A stretch of 41,223 bases of DNA from Pseudomonadota bacterium (lineage in GTDB: Bacteria; Pseudomonadota; Alphaproteobacteria; Sphingomonadales; Sphingomonadaceae), in assembly GCA_018242165.1 (NCBI GenBank), contig JAFECL010000031.1, forward strand, positions 1 through 41,223, written 5' to 3'. How positions within the stretch are numbered: the first letter of the stretch is position 1; each line of letters starts with the position of its first letter. The notes below the pieces were generated by a model that saw only the letters and a program-made list of their open reading frames with translations, searched no databases and had not been told where the DNA came from. A program made the translations under genes and the position numbers. Positions 8,270-16,409 of the stretch are shown here, in pieces.

Positions 8270-8420
8270 GGCCATCAGCCTCACCACGCTTGGCAAGCGC
8301 ATAGCCGAGCGTCGTCTTGTCGTGGGCGCCGTCGATGTTCCCCGCAATGGGGGCAATCGGCGCACGCCATCCAAGCAAGCTCTGTTGGATGAAATTGCCA
8401 AGGTCGGCGGCCAGTGGTGA
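8238..8420 (+). CDS. Small basic protein, partner of the NTase-like gene
   Basis: 60 aa from ATG 8238 (MAFKTLKTTREAISLTT...), overlapping the end of the nucleotidyltransferase-like gene by 32 bp. The frame is open further upstream but would then run inside the preceding gene. It is strongly basic and hydrophilic, with no membrane segment. I recognise no family. Tight overlap suggests co-translation and a functional pair, for example toxin and antitoxin, but nothing in the residues proves this. Confidence 0.5.
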   Translation: MAFKTLKTTREAISLTTLGKRIAERRLVVGAVDVPRNGGNRRTPSKQALLDEIAKVGGQW

Positions 8421-8447
8421 CCAGCCACCGGCCGCTGTGAGCCCAAA

Positions 8448-8546
8448 CTAAGCCGCCAGCGCCTGCACGATCTCACGAGCGCTGTTCATCGGCATAAACA
8501 GCCGGGTCTGATAGGCAATGATCTCGGTGAAGCAGCGGGCTGAAGC
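8448..8546 (-). pseudogene. Possible C-terminal gene remnant
   Basis: A 31- to 32-codon frame reading CFTEIIAYQTRLFMPM... and ending EIVQALAA with a TAG stop at 8448-8450; an in-frame stop at about 8550 closes it upstream. Its protein-like composition and natural end suggest the tail of a truncated gene. The family is not recognised. It lies between the small NTase partner and nsrR. Confidence 0.25.
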
Positions 8547-8566
8547 GCATCACACACATTGCAGCA

Positions 8567-8998
8567 TTATTGCTGCCATGAAGCAGGCCTCAAGATAGAA
8601 GTTAGCCCAGGTGCCGAACTGACAAGGTCGGCCAGAGTATGCTGCTCGAGAACCATGAAAAATGCATTCATGGCTTGCTGCAGTGGATTGGGCAGGCTGC
8701 AAGCTGCGGAAATGCTGCATTTGGCGCAATCGACCAATTGCAAATTTGGCTCACTCTCCCGGACAACCTCGCTCAGCCGGACGTCGGATGGGTTCATCGC
8801 AAGCGCCACACCTCCAGACCGCCCCCGGGTCGCAGCAAGTACGCCCGAACGCACGAGGCGCTGTGCGACTTTGACCAGATGGTTCTGGGAGATACCGTAG
8901 GCCTTCGCCATTTCCGGGATTGGCACCGGACGCCCCGGATTAACCGCCAGATACATCAGCACACGCAATGCGTAGTCGGTATGACGAGTGAGCTGCAT
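8567..8998 (-). CDS. nsrR: Rrf2-family NO-sensing repressor NsrR
   Basis: 143-aa Fe-S transcription factor that represses NO-defence genes and releases DNA when NO attacks its cluster. The winged helix is at residues 1-65 (MQLTRHTDYALRVLMYLA; SQNHLVKVAQRL; TRGRSGGVALA). Cluster cysteines are C91, C94 and C100 in the pattern CAKCSISAAC, as in NsrR rather than IscR. It is divergent from the globin-RIC-nnrS operon, separated by 81 bp. This arrangement supports autoregulation and control of that operon. Other Rrf2 sensors are possible, but the neighbours make NsrR the best call. Confidence 0.88.
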   Translation of the reverse strand: MQLTRHTDYALRVLMYLAVNPGRPVPIPEMAKAYGISQNHLVKVAQRLVRSGVLAATRGRSGGVALAMNPSDVRLSEVVRESEPNLQLVDCAKCSISAACSLPNPLQQAMNAFFMVLEQHTLADLVSSAPGLTSILRPASWQQ

Positions 8999-9004
8999 AA
9001 AACA

Positions 9005-9061
9005 GGTATTTCATATATTGCTTTTTCGCGCAAACGGAATAAATGCTGCATCAGCAATACC
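9005..9061. promoter_or_regulatory. nsrR/globin divergent control region with inverted GGTATT words
   Basis: The 81-bp gap holds GGTATT at 9005-9010 and its complement AATACC at 9056-9061, plus a small palindrome TGCTGCATCAGCA (9045-9057). The GGTATTTC word resembles half of an NsrR-type operator. The match is weak and no spacing rule was tested. Confidence 0.35.
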
Positions 9062-9079
9062 ACTTTGTGAGTCGGAACG

Positions 9080-9625
9080 GTGTCCTCGCCTCCTGCCCAA
9101 GCACGATCCGCCCACCCGCACGCCGCCACGGCTCGAGACCGCAAGCGCGGGGATGCGGAGGCGGTTGGGGCGGATGTCGCCTTCATCGGTTTCCTGGTCG
9201 AGAATTTTTACGGCAGCATCCGAGGCGACGCGGTGTTGGGTCCGATCTTCGCTGATCGAATCGCCGATTGGCCTGCGCATCTCGAACGGATGAAGCAATT
9301 CTGGCGTTCGGTGCTGCACAACAGCGGCGAGTTTTCAGGCAACCCGATGGCCAAACATCTCGCAATTTCCGGGCTCAATCTCGAGCATTTCAGCCGCTGG
9401 CTCGAACTGTTCTACCAGACACTGCGCAATTTGGAGGGCAGCCCTGCCGCCACGCAGATGGTCGGTGAGCGGGCACGCACGATCGCTGACAGCCTGCTGA
9501 CCGGCATTGCAATGCAGCGCGACGGGTTGCCTGCTGCTCGCGCGGGCGATGCCCTGCCAAGGGTGGAGTGCTCACCCCAAGCACAGAGGTTCTCACCTCC
9601 GATCACGAAAGGGCGAAACCAATGA
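9080..9625 (+). CDS. Group III truncated hemoglobin
   Basis: 181-aa protein with a globin core at residues 32-150. Hallmarks are ENFYGSIRGDAVLGPIF, ADWPAHLERMKQFWRSVL and the proximal histidine candidate H103 in LNLEHFSRWLELF. Group III truncated globins bind O2 and NO; in Campylobacter one takes part in NO stress. The start is GTG 9080, since no ATG occurs before the globin core. This leaves a poorly conserved N-terminal tail, and the C-terminal 25 residues are also variable. It is first in an operon with the RIC hemerythrin (4-bp overlap) and nnrS. Placement opposite nsrR supports NO detoxification or sensing. Confidence 0.85.
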   Translation: MSSPPAQARSAHPHAATARDRKRGDAEAVGADVAFIGFLVENFYGSIRGDAVLGPIFADRIADWPAHLERMKQFWRSVLHNSGEFSGNPMAKHLAISGLNLEHFSRWLELFYQTLRNLEGSPAATQMVGERARTIADSLLTGIAMQRDGLPAARAGDALPRVECSPQAQRFSPPITKGRNQ

Positions 9626-10095
9626 CTGACACAATTGCAGAAATGACCGTGGTCGATCTTGTCGATCACATCGAAGCACGCTTTCACGCCCGTCATCGTG
9701 ATCAGATGCCCGCGCTGCTGGCGCTCGCCGAAAAGGTCGAGGGTGTCCACGCTGGTGCGCCCGAGGTACCCACCGGCCTGGCCGATCTCCTCCACCGGAT
9801 GCTCGGGGAACTTGACCCGCACATGCGCAAGGAGGAACTGATCCTCTTTCCGGCGATGCGCCGCGGCGGCACGCTGGGAATTGAGCAGCCAATAGCGGTC
9901 ATGCGCGGTGAACACGAGGACCATGCTGCCGCAATCGAGCAGATCCTTCGCCTGACCCGCGATCTCACTCTGCCCGAGGGCGCCTGCCGCAGTTGGACCG
10001 CGCTGTACGCCGGCCTTACCGAACTGATCGACGACCTGACCGAACACATGCGGATTGAGAACGAAGTGCTGTTCCCCCGGTTTGCGCGGCGATGA
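9622..10095 (+). CDS. Hemerythrin-type Fe-S repair protein (RIC/YtfE-like)
   Basis: 157-aa di-iron hemerythrin-fold protein. Likely ligands are H16, H22, H67, E71 (DPHMRKEELILFP), H98/H101 (GEHEDH), H142 and E146 (EHMRIENEVLFPR). RIC proteins restore Fe-S clusters damaged by NO or oxidants and may release NO from dinitrosyl iron. It lacks the short N-terminal ScdA domain and is thus shorter than YtfE (about 220 aa). ATG 9622 overlaps the globin stop (ATGA) and its own stop overlaps nnrS, so translation is coupled. Confidence 0.85.
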   Translation: MTDTIAEMTVVDLVDHIEARFHARHRDQMPALLALAEKVEGVHAGAPEVPTGLADLLHRMLGELDPHMRKEELILFPAMRRGGTLGIEQPIAVMRGEHEDHAAAIEQILRLTRDLTLPEGACRSWTALYAGLTELIDDLTEHMRIENEVLFPRFARR

Positions 10096-11285
10096 GCACC
10101 ACCGCGCAGCAGATGCGCGCATGGCGCGGACCGGCGCTGCTGTCGTTCGGCTTCCGCCCGTTTTTCCTTGGCGCCAGCATCTGGGCGGCGCTGGCGATGG
10201 CGCTGTGGGTGGCCATGCTGCTGGGGTTCATCACGCTGCCCACCGCTTTTGATCCCGTCAGTTGGCACGCACACGAATTTCTCTACGGATACCTCGGCGC
10301 GGTGATCGCCGGCTTCCTGCTGACCGCCGTACCGAACTGGACCGGGCGGTTACCTATCGTCGGCTGGCCATTGGCAGGTCTGTTCGCGCTGTGGCTTGCG
10401 GGGCGAGTGGCGGTGGCCACCTCGCTGGCCTTCCCGTCGCTACCCGTCGCGCTCGTTGATCTGGCGCTGCCGTTGGCGCTGGGCGCGGCGTTGGTGCGCG
10501 AAATCATTGCGGGCAGGAACTGGCGCAATCTGATCGTGCTGGTGCTTCTGGCCTGTTTCGCAACGGGCAACGCGATGTTCCACTGGGAGGCCGCCCACGT
10601 CCGCTATGCCGCACAGGGCTATGGGCTGCGACTGGGGCTGTGTTCGGCGATGCTGATGATCGGAGTGATCGGCGGGCGGATCGTCCCCTCGTTTACCCGC
10701 AACTGGCTGGTTCGTGAAAATCCAGGGCGCTTGCCCGCACCGCCCATGCAAAGGTTCGACAAGTTTGCGCTGGCGCTCCTGCTGGCAGGCGCGCTGCTCT
10801 GGGTGCTAGCCCCGAAGGCCACAACAACCGGCGCGACGCTCATTGGGGTTGGTGCGGTCCATGCAATTCGGCTGGCGCGATGGGCTGGGCACCGCACCCG
10901 GCGCGAACCGCTGCTATGGGTTCTCCACGTTGGCTACGCCTTTGTGCCGCTTGGGGCCGGAGCGCTGGGTGTAAGCGTGCTATGGCCCGGGCTTGCCATC
11001 GACGCGGCCGGGCAGCATTTGTGGATGGCGGGCGCAATCGGGATGATGACGCTGGCGGTGATGAGCCGCGCGACCCTGGGTCATACCGGGCAGGAGCTTT
11101 CAGCCGGGCCTGGCACCCTCCTGCTCTATGCGGCAATGCTTGTCGCAGTCAGCGCTCGCCTTGGAGCCGGTGCTTGGCCACAGGCGCGCGAGGTGCTTTA
11201 CACCGTTGCGGCAACTGCTTGGATCGCCGCCTTTGGCGGGTTCGCGCTGCTCTACGGGCCGTTGCTGCTCAGAGCGCGCCGCTGA
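10092..11285 (+). CDS. nnrS: NnrS family haem-copper membrane protein
   Basis: 397-aa polytopic membrane protein with about 12 hydrophobic segments. Family signatures are FGFRPFFLGA near the N-terminus, WHAHEFLYGYLGAVIAGFLLTAVPNWTGR and, late, MSRATLGHTG. NnrS contains haem and copper and protects cells from nitrosative stress, probably by limiting iron-nitrosyl complex formation. Histidines in WHAHE and GHTG are candidate metal ligands. It is the third gene of the globin-RIC-nnrS operon, with a 4-bp overlap. Its last 34 bp overlap the end of the convergent cyclo-ligase gene. Confidence 0.9.
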   Translation: MSTTAQQMRAWRGPALLSFGFRPFFLGASIWAALAMALWVAMLLGFITLPTAFDPVSWHAHEFLYGYLGAVIAGFLLTAVPNWTGRLPIVGWPLAGLFALWLAGRVAVATSLAFPSLPVALVDLALPLALGAALVREIIAGRNWRNLIVLVLLACFATGNAMFHWEAAHVRYAAQGYGLRLGLCSAMLMIGVIGGRIVPSFTRNWLVRENPGRLPAPPMQRFDKFALALLLAGALLWVLAPKATTTGATLIGVGAVHAIRLARWAGHRTRREPLLWVLHVGYAFVPLGAGALGVSVLWPGLAIDAAGQHLWMAGAIGMMTLAVMSRATLGHTGQELSAGPGTLLLYAAMLVAVSARLGAGAWPQAREVLYTVAATAWIAAFGGFALLYGPLLLRARR

Positions 11286-11974
11286 ACCCGAAATCCATCC
11301 TCGGTGACAATTGCGTCCAGCCCGATATCGTGTGGCTGGGGATAGATGGTGGCGATCCTCGCCGCCTGCAGCCCTACGCCGATGGCATAGGGCCGCGGGT
11401 CGAGCACCGCCAGAGTCCGGTCGAAATAGCCCCCTCCATAGCCCAGCCGAAAACCATGTTGATCCCAACCCAACACCGGGGCAATCAGTACGCTCGGCAC
11501 TAGCAGCTCGGCGTCTGGAGGCGGTACGGGAATATCCCATATGCCAGATACCAGCCGCATCGCGGGGTTCCAGCGGCGAAAGACCAGCGGCGCGTTGCGC
11601 CGTTCTACGAGTGGCAGGGCAACGGTGAACCCCGCCTCGTACAGTTCGCTCCATAGTGCGCGCAGGTCGGCTTCGGCGTGGATCGGCCAATAGCCGCCCA
11701 GCACAGCATTGCGGGTTTGGCCGAGCAGCTCGGTGAGAAATGGGTAGAGATGCGTGCGCAGCGCTTCGGCCCACTGCCTGCGGACATGGCCGCCAAGTTC
11801 CCGACGATATGCGCGCAGCCGCTCGCGCTCGGCCCGTCGCCAGCGGACGACATCGCGAGCCTGTTCAGGATCGACTCCCAGCGGATCGAAATAGGTCGGG
11901 TCGATCTCCGCCGCCAAGCACGGCGGCGAAGAATACCGCCCATGAGATGCTGACGGGTCGCGCTGGTCAGCCAT
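11252..11974 (-). CDS. 5-formyltetrahydrofolate cyclo-ligase
   Basis: 240-aa enzyme converting 5-formyl-THF to 5,10-methenyl-THF with ATP. Visible motifs are RRAERERLRAYRRE (substrate/ATP region), LPLVE, and the glycine-rich GFRLGYGGGYFDRTLA near residue 180. It is longer than typical bacterial enzymes (about 190 aa) because of an N-terminal extension of about 40 residues. It converges on and overlaps nnrS. A folate salvage enzyme next to NO and nitrate genes is unusual on a small island; a link with one-carbon supply in anoxia is only a guess. The host probably has its own chromosomal copy. Confidence 0.87.
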   Translation of the reverse strand: MADQRDPSASHGRYSSPPCLAAEIDPTYFDPLGVDPEQARDVVRWRRAERERLRAYRRELGGHVRRQWAEALRTHLYPFLTELLGQTRNAVLGGYWPIHAEADLRALWSELYEAGFTVALPLVERRNAPLVFRRWNPAMRLVSGIWDIPVPPPDAELLVPSVLIAPVLGWDQHGFRLGYGGGYFDRTLAVLDPRPYAIGVGLQAARIATIYPQPHDIGLDAIVTEDGFRVQRRALSSNGP

Positions 11975-12287
11975 GTTGAAGCTCTAATTCCCCGATTTTG
12001 GCTATGCGCCAAATGTGATACGATTCTCCTCTACGCTTGTAGAACAGTACGCAAAGGAGTGCCGAAGCTCAACGCCAGCCGCTTGCGGTACATGGCAATA
12101 GTCCGGCCTGCTTAATCCATGTCAAGTGGAAGCAGTTGAGCGGTGCGCTTCCGTGCGTTGCAACAGCCGACGCCATGAGGATGGGCCTCGCGGCCTGATC
12201 ACGAATTGATATAAATCATTAACGACTATCCACACTGCTACCAGTGCTCAGTGGCGGTTAGCAATAACGGCTTGGAAGCAACCCTAA
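11975..12287. other. Divergent intergenic region between cyclo-ligase and fnr
   Basis: 313 bp with no gene seen. The only clear element is the FNR-type box at 12206-12219. The rest shows no terminator, tRNA or repeat that I can support. Confidence 0.6.
12206..12219. promoter_or_regulatory. FNR-type box upstream of fnr
   Basis: TTGATATAAATCAT differs at one base from the FNR consensus TTGAT-N4-ATCAA. Its centre is 75 bp upstream of the fnr start. If bound at -41.5, transcription would begin near 12254, leaving a 34-nt leader. It suggests autoregulation. Confidence 0.75.
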
Positions 12288-12998
12288 GTGCGTAGACCAG
12301 ATTTCGCTTCGCAACACCCTTGCGCCGACTGTGCGGTCAGTGCTGATGCCCTTTGCAGTACGCTTCCCGTCGCAGCAGTGGCAAGCCTGCGCGATCTTGG
12401 GTCCAGTTGCATGTTGCTGGCCGGACAGCCGCTATTTCACCAGGGGGACCCAGCCGCCCACCTGTACAGCCTTACTGATGGAGTGATAAAGCTCAGCACC
12501 GTTTTTGCGGACGGTCGGCGACAGGTTGTTGCCTTTCATTTTCCAGGAGAATTCATTAGCATCGACGGATCGGGGCGCTATCACTGCACAGCCGAGGCGG
12601 TCACGAGGGCAACCCTGTGCCGGTTCGCGGTAAATCGTTTCGACATTTTTGCTCACGTCAATCCACTGCTGGCAAAATCGCGCAACCGACAAGCTGCCCG
12701 TGATCTTGCCGCGGCGCAGACGCGAATGGCCATTCTTGGTCAAGCAACGGCGCGTGAGAAGCTTGCCCACTTCATCTGCGATGTGCATGATCGCACACGC
12801 AACATCGGGCTAGTCCAAGCCCACCAGGTCTACCTGCCCATGCCGCGTCCCGATGTCGCAGACTATCTTGGCCTGGCGAAGGAAACCGTCAGCAGGGAAG
12901 TGACTGCGCTGAAGTCGATGCGGATTATCGCATCGCTGTCGCGCACCCTCCTTGCAATCCTTGATTTAGACCGGCTTCGCCAACTTGACCCTGTGTGA
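12288..12998 (+). CDS. FNR-type oxygen-sensing transcription factor (Crp/Fnr family)
   Basis: 236-aa regulator with an N-terminal cluster motif C12-x2-C15-x7-C23 and a fourth cysteine C100 (GRYHC), the expected [4Fe-4S] ligand set for an O2-labile FNR/FnrL protein. A cyclic-nucleotide-fold domain (about 35-130), a dimerisation helix and a C-terminal HTH follow. The recognition helix reads KETVSREV, with the E-x2-SR signature that reads TTGAT half sites. The start is GTG 12288 with GGAAG upstream. It faces nrdJ tail to tail. It probably activates the island's nar, ubi and nrdJ promoters in anoxia. Confidence 0.9.
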   Translation: MRRPDFASQHPCADCAVSADALCSTLPVAAVASLRDLGSSCMLLAGQPLFHQGDPAAHLYSLTDGVIKLSTVFADGRRQVVAFHFPGEFISIDGSGRYHCTAEAVTRATLCRFAVNRFDIFAHVNPLLAKSRNRQAARDLAAAQTRMAILGQATAREKLAHFICDVHDRTRNIGLVQAHQVYLPMPRPDVADYLGLAKETVSREVTALKSMRIIASLSRTLLAILDLDRLRQLDPV

Positions 12999-13022
12999 TG
13001 TCGCGCCAATGCCCGACCCTCC

Positions 13023-15254
13023 TTATCCGCATTTGGAAAACCCGCATTCCAGACATTTGTCGCAGCCCTCTTGGCGATGAAGGGCCCGGCCGCCGCAAGC
13101 AGGGCAGATCGCCCCCATCGGGGCATTGGCGCTCGCCGGTGCCCCGACGAGCGGATCAGCGCGTGGCCCATGCCCCGTTTCAAGGCCCACAACATGGCCT
13201 TCGAATATGTCGCCAATCGCCGCAAGCAGGGATGGGACGTAGCGCTTGCCGACCCAGGATCCACCCCGCGGGTCGAACACGGCCTTGAGTTCTTCGGCCA
13301 CGAACCCGATATCGCCGCCCCGACGCAGAACTGCGGAAATCATCCGGGTCAGCCCCACGGTCCAGGCGTAATGCTCCATGTTCTTGGAGTTAATAAACAT
13401 CTCGAACGGACGTCGACGGCCATCCTCGACCAGATCGTTGATCGTCACATAGATCGCATGCGCACTTTGTAACCATTTGATCTTGTAGGTGGTTCCATGA
13501 AGTGATTCCGGGCGGGGTTCCAGTTCGGCTTTCGCTGGTGGTGTTTGTGCTGTCTCGGGTTCGACCGAAAGGATCGACCCGGTAGTCGAATTGGGGCGAT
13601 AGGTAGTGAGCCCTTTGCAACCAAGGTGATAGGCTTCGGCATAGATGTCGATGAATTGATCGAAGGTGATATCCTGCGGGCAATTGATCGTCTTCGAAAT
13701 CGAACTGTCGATCAGTTGCTGTGCCGGTGCCTGCATGGCAAGATGATCGGACGGTGAGAGCGTCTGCGCGCTGACGAACAGCTCCACGGGTGGTGCCTCT
13801 TCGCCGTTGACTTCCTTCCAGACCCGATAGCCGTGATCTTCGACCGCCTCTTCACGAGTCGATCCGTCGGCCTGTCTCACTTTGCGGACATAGCTGTAGG
13901 CAAAGACAGGCTCGATACCCGATGAGACGTTTCCGGCTAGCAGCGAGGTCGTGCCGGTCGGCGCGATCGACGTCAGGCAACCATTGCGCAGGCCGTGGCG
14001 GGCGATCAGGTCGCGCGTTTCAGGATCGAGCGAGAGAAGGTTCGGTCTGTCGAGAATTTCGGGTGAATAGAGCGGGAAAGGCCCCTTCTCGGCTGCCAGC
14101 AAAGCGCTGGCCCGATAAGCAGCCTGCTTGATCTTGGTCAGCCACTGCCGCGTAAGATCGATTGCCCGCTCGCTGCCATACGCCTCGTTACAAAATAGCA
14201 GCGCATCGGCGAGCCCAGTGATGCCCAACCCGATCCGACGCTTGCTGCGCGCCTCGGCCTCCTGTTGCGGCAGCGGATAGCGCGAAGCGTCAATGACATT
14301 GTCGAGAAACCGGATCGCAGTCGCTGTCAATCCGGCCAGATCGTCTTCGTCCAGCGCCGCACCCTTGGAGAAGGGTTGAGGAACGAGCTGCGCAAGGTTG
14401 ATCGAACCGAGCAGACAGGCGCCGTAGGCCGGCAGCATCTGCTCGCCGCACGGGTTGCTGGCAATGATCTCCTCGCAATAGGCCAGATTGTTATGCTGAT
14501 TGACCCGATCGATGAAGATCACTCCGGGCTCGGCTACATCATAGGTCGCCTGCATAAGCTGCCGCCACAGATCGCGGGCAGGGACCGACCGCACGGTCCG
14601 ACCTTCGAAGTGCAGCGGCCAGGGAGCATCGGCAGCCAGTGCCTTCATGAATTTATCGGTGACTAGAACCGAAATGTTGAAATTCCGCAGCCGCGTCTTA
14701 TCGCGCTTGGCATCGATGAATTGCTCGATATCGGGGTGGTCGATTCTCAGGCAGCCCATCATCGCCCCGCGCCGCTGTCCCGCCGCCATGATCGTGCCGC
14801 ACATCGCATTCCAACTGTCCATAAAGCTGAGCGGCCCGGAGGCTTGGGCACCGACTCCGCGTACCGGTGCTCCGGCGGGCCGGATAGTCGAGAAATCCAT
14901 ACCGACACCGCCGCCTTTCTGCATTGTCAGTGCCGCTTCGCGCAGATGCTGGAATATGCCGTCGAGATCGTCAGGGATCGCACCCATTACGAAGCAGTTG
15001 AATAAGGTGACATCGCGCCCGGTGCCGGCACCAGCTAGAATGCGCCCGGCCGGGATGAAGCGAAATCCGGCGAGCGCATCATAGAAAGACGCTTCCCAGC
15101 GCGCCCGTTCGGCGGGAACCTCGTTGGCGGCTATCGCCCCCGCCACGCGGCGCCAGGATTCTTCAACAGACCCGTCTCCCCCGCCACCCTGAGGGGCAAA
15201 GCGATACTTAGAGTTCCAGATTTCGTGTTGGAGGGTAGTCGGGTCAGGCATCAT
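13023..15254 (-). CDS. nrdJ: Adenosylcobalamin-dependent (class II) ribonucleotide reductase
   Basis: 743-aa enzyme making deoxyribonucleotides without oxygen, using B12 to form the thiyl radical. Seen motifs: RFIPAGRILAGAG, TLFNCFVMG (first redox Cys region), MQKGGGVGMDFS, RRGAMMGCL, and the active-site segment NPCGEQMLPAYGACLLGSINLAQL. The C-terminal zinc-ribbon-like tail has two Cys pairs (CPACGG...CDKCLECGFSKCG). ATG 15254 is chosen, with AGAGG upstream; a second ATG follows directly. Class I enzymes need O2, so this gene would keep DNA synthesis going under nitrate respiration. It depends on host or imported cobalamin. A FNR-like core lies at 15313. Confidence 0.94.
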   Translation of the reverse strand: MMPDPTTLQHEIWNSKYRFAPQGGGGDGSVEESWRRVAGAIAANEVPAERARWEASFYDALAGFRFIPAGRILAGAGTGRDVTLFNCFVMGAIPDDLDGIFQHLREAALTMQKGGGVGMDFSTIRPAGAPVRGVGAQASGPLSFMDSWNAMCGTIMAAGQRRGAMMGCLRIDHPDIEQFIDAKRDKTRLRNFNISVLVTDKFMKALAADAPWPLHFEGRTVRSVPARDLWRQLMQATYDVAEPGVIFIDRVNQHNNLAYCEEIIASNPCGEQMLPAYGACLLGSINLAQLVPQPFSKGAALDEDDLAGLTATAIRFLDNVIDASRYPLPQQEAEARSKRRIGLGITGLADALLFCNEAYGSERAIDLTRQWLTKIKQAAYRASALLAAEKGPFPLYSPEILDRPNLLSLDPETRDLIARHGLRNGCLTSIAPTGTTSLLAGNVSSGIEPVFAYSYVRKVRQADGSTREEAVEDHGYRVWKEVNGEEAPPVELFVSAQTLSPSDHLAMQAPAQQLIDSSISKTINCPQDITFDQFIDIYAEAYHLGCKGLTTYRPNSTTGSILSVEPETAQTPPAKAELEPRPESLHGTTYKIKWLQSAHAIYVTINDLVEDGRRRPFEMFINSKNMEHYAWTVGLTRMISAVLRRGGDIGFVAEELKAVFDPRGGSWVGKRYVPSLLAAIGDIFEGHVVGLETGHGPRADPLVGAPASANAPMGAICPACGGRALHRQEGCDKCLECGFSKCG

Positions 15255-15312
15255 ACATTTTGCGCCTCTTTCTGGTTGGGGGCACAAGATACGGGAAAAT
15301 GTTCTGGCAAAA

Positions 15313-15326
15313 TTGACCTGCCTCAC
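15313..15326. promoter_or_regulatory. Degenerate FNR/CRP-type site upstream of nrdJ
   Basis: Read on the nrdJ strand, GTGAGGCAGGTCAA keeps the TGA-N6-TCA core. The centre is 65 bp upstream of the nrdJ ATG; a -41.5 placement gives a 24-nt leader. It is weaker than the other boxes and may be chance. Confidence 0.4.
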
Positions 15327-15484
15327 TATCTCTTCCGAGAGCTAAAGTGTGAACCGGCGTGCAAAAGGAACCTGCTGCTCAAGGCCAGAATTATGGTGCC
15401 AGCATGAGCCGAATTGCACGGATAGTGAGTCAGTCCCCCTTTTTTCGCGCCGATAGGGGGTCCCGATCGGACGCCGATTGACAG

Positions 15485-16405
15485 CTAATGTTCGGGTTCG
15501 GTGTGGTAAAGGTGACCGGCACGGCCATGCCAGAACCCGTTCTCGAACGGCCCAAGGCCGAGCGCCGAAAGACACGCCCCAGCCTCATCCGGTGACGAAA
15601 GACCGGCAAGCCGGTCGAAAAAGATCTTTGCGACCGTCACCATGTCGGTCCGGTGCGGCATCAACCGGAAATAGCAGATTCCGGCCGCACACATCGCATC
15701 TAGTTCTGCTCCAAGATTAACGTAACCCCACGACAGCGTCTGAATACCATTGATCGCCAGAAACGGTCCTCCAGACAAAGTTGAGAGCTGCAATCCGTCG
15801 GGGTCAGCCTCGCACACAAACCGGCAATCGTCCTTGCTGCGCCCGTGTGCGCGGGCATGAAAACAGCGTGCCGAAAGGGCCAGCGGGGCGCGGCCGAACA
15901 CCTGAACCTCGATCCCCACGCCGATCGGGCGGGCTGCAGCTCCGATCAAAGCGGCAACATTGCCGGGTATTTCAGCCGGAAGGGTGAAATGATCTGCGCC
16001 CCGCGAGGCCAGATGGACCATGCTCTGGACGTTATAGACATTTAAAGTCGGCCCGATCCGATGCGGCCGCCCCGCAATCGGACCAAGCCCGGCACCGTTG
16101 TTCACCTCGACAAGGTAATCCGATTGGGCACAAAGCTCGGTGGTCATTTTCCGCTCGCGAGGCAAAACCACTTCGGCCAGCGTCGATAGAACGACAGTCT
16201 TGCCGCCGCGCTCAAGCCGCTCGATCACTTCGGGCAGGTGCCGCTCGAAAAATGGGGTACGCTTCGAGCAGACGACCTCGCCGATATAGACCGTATCGAT
16301 CGGGCATTCATCGGCGATCCGTGCGTAGAAATCGCATTTGGCGGCAGCATCCCAGTGGAACAGGATTGGACCGAGGGTGAGTTTGGCGAGCGGGGTTATA
16401 GACAT
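15485..16405 (-). CDS. ubiV: O2-independent ubiquinone hydroxylation protein UbiV (U32 family)
   Basis: 306-aa member of the peptidase U32 family, which in the Ubi pathway works with UbiU to hydroxylate the quinone ring without O2. The [4Fe-4S] ligands match UbiV: C46 (GEVVCSKRT) and C181-x12-C194-x3-C198 (ARCFHARAHGRSKDDCRFVC), the same spacing as the known C180/C193/C197 set of E. coli. ATG 16405 gives the normal length; the frame is open upstream but overlaps ubiU. It lies four bases after the ubiU stop in the ubiT-ubiU-ubiV operon. Confidence 0.93.
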   Translation of the reverse strand: MSITPLAKLTLGPILFHWDAAAKCDFYARIADECPIDTVYIGEVVCSKRTPFFERHLPEVIERLERGGKTVVLSTLAEVVLPRERKMTTELCAQSDYLVEVNNGAGLGPIAGRPHRIGPTLNVYNVQSMVHLASRGADHFTLPAEIPGNVAALIGAAARPIGVGIEVQVFGRAPLALSARCFHARAHGRSKDDCRFVCEADPDGLQLSTLSGGPFLAINGIQTLSWGYVNLGAELDAMCAAGICYFRLMPHRTDMVTVAKIFFDRLAGLSSPDEAGACLSALGLGPFENGFWHGRAGHLYHTEPEH

Positions 16406-16409
16406 CGAT

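Noticed and set aside
8570..8586. Hairpin GCAGCA/TGCTGC near 8571 as an nsrR terminator
   Set aside because: It overlaps the last nsrR codons and has no T-run in the right direction.
15255..15484. Cobalamin riboswitch upstream of nrdJ
   Set aside because: The 230-bp gap shows no B12-box-like conserved core; only an FNR-like core was seen.
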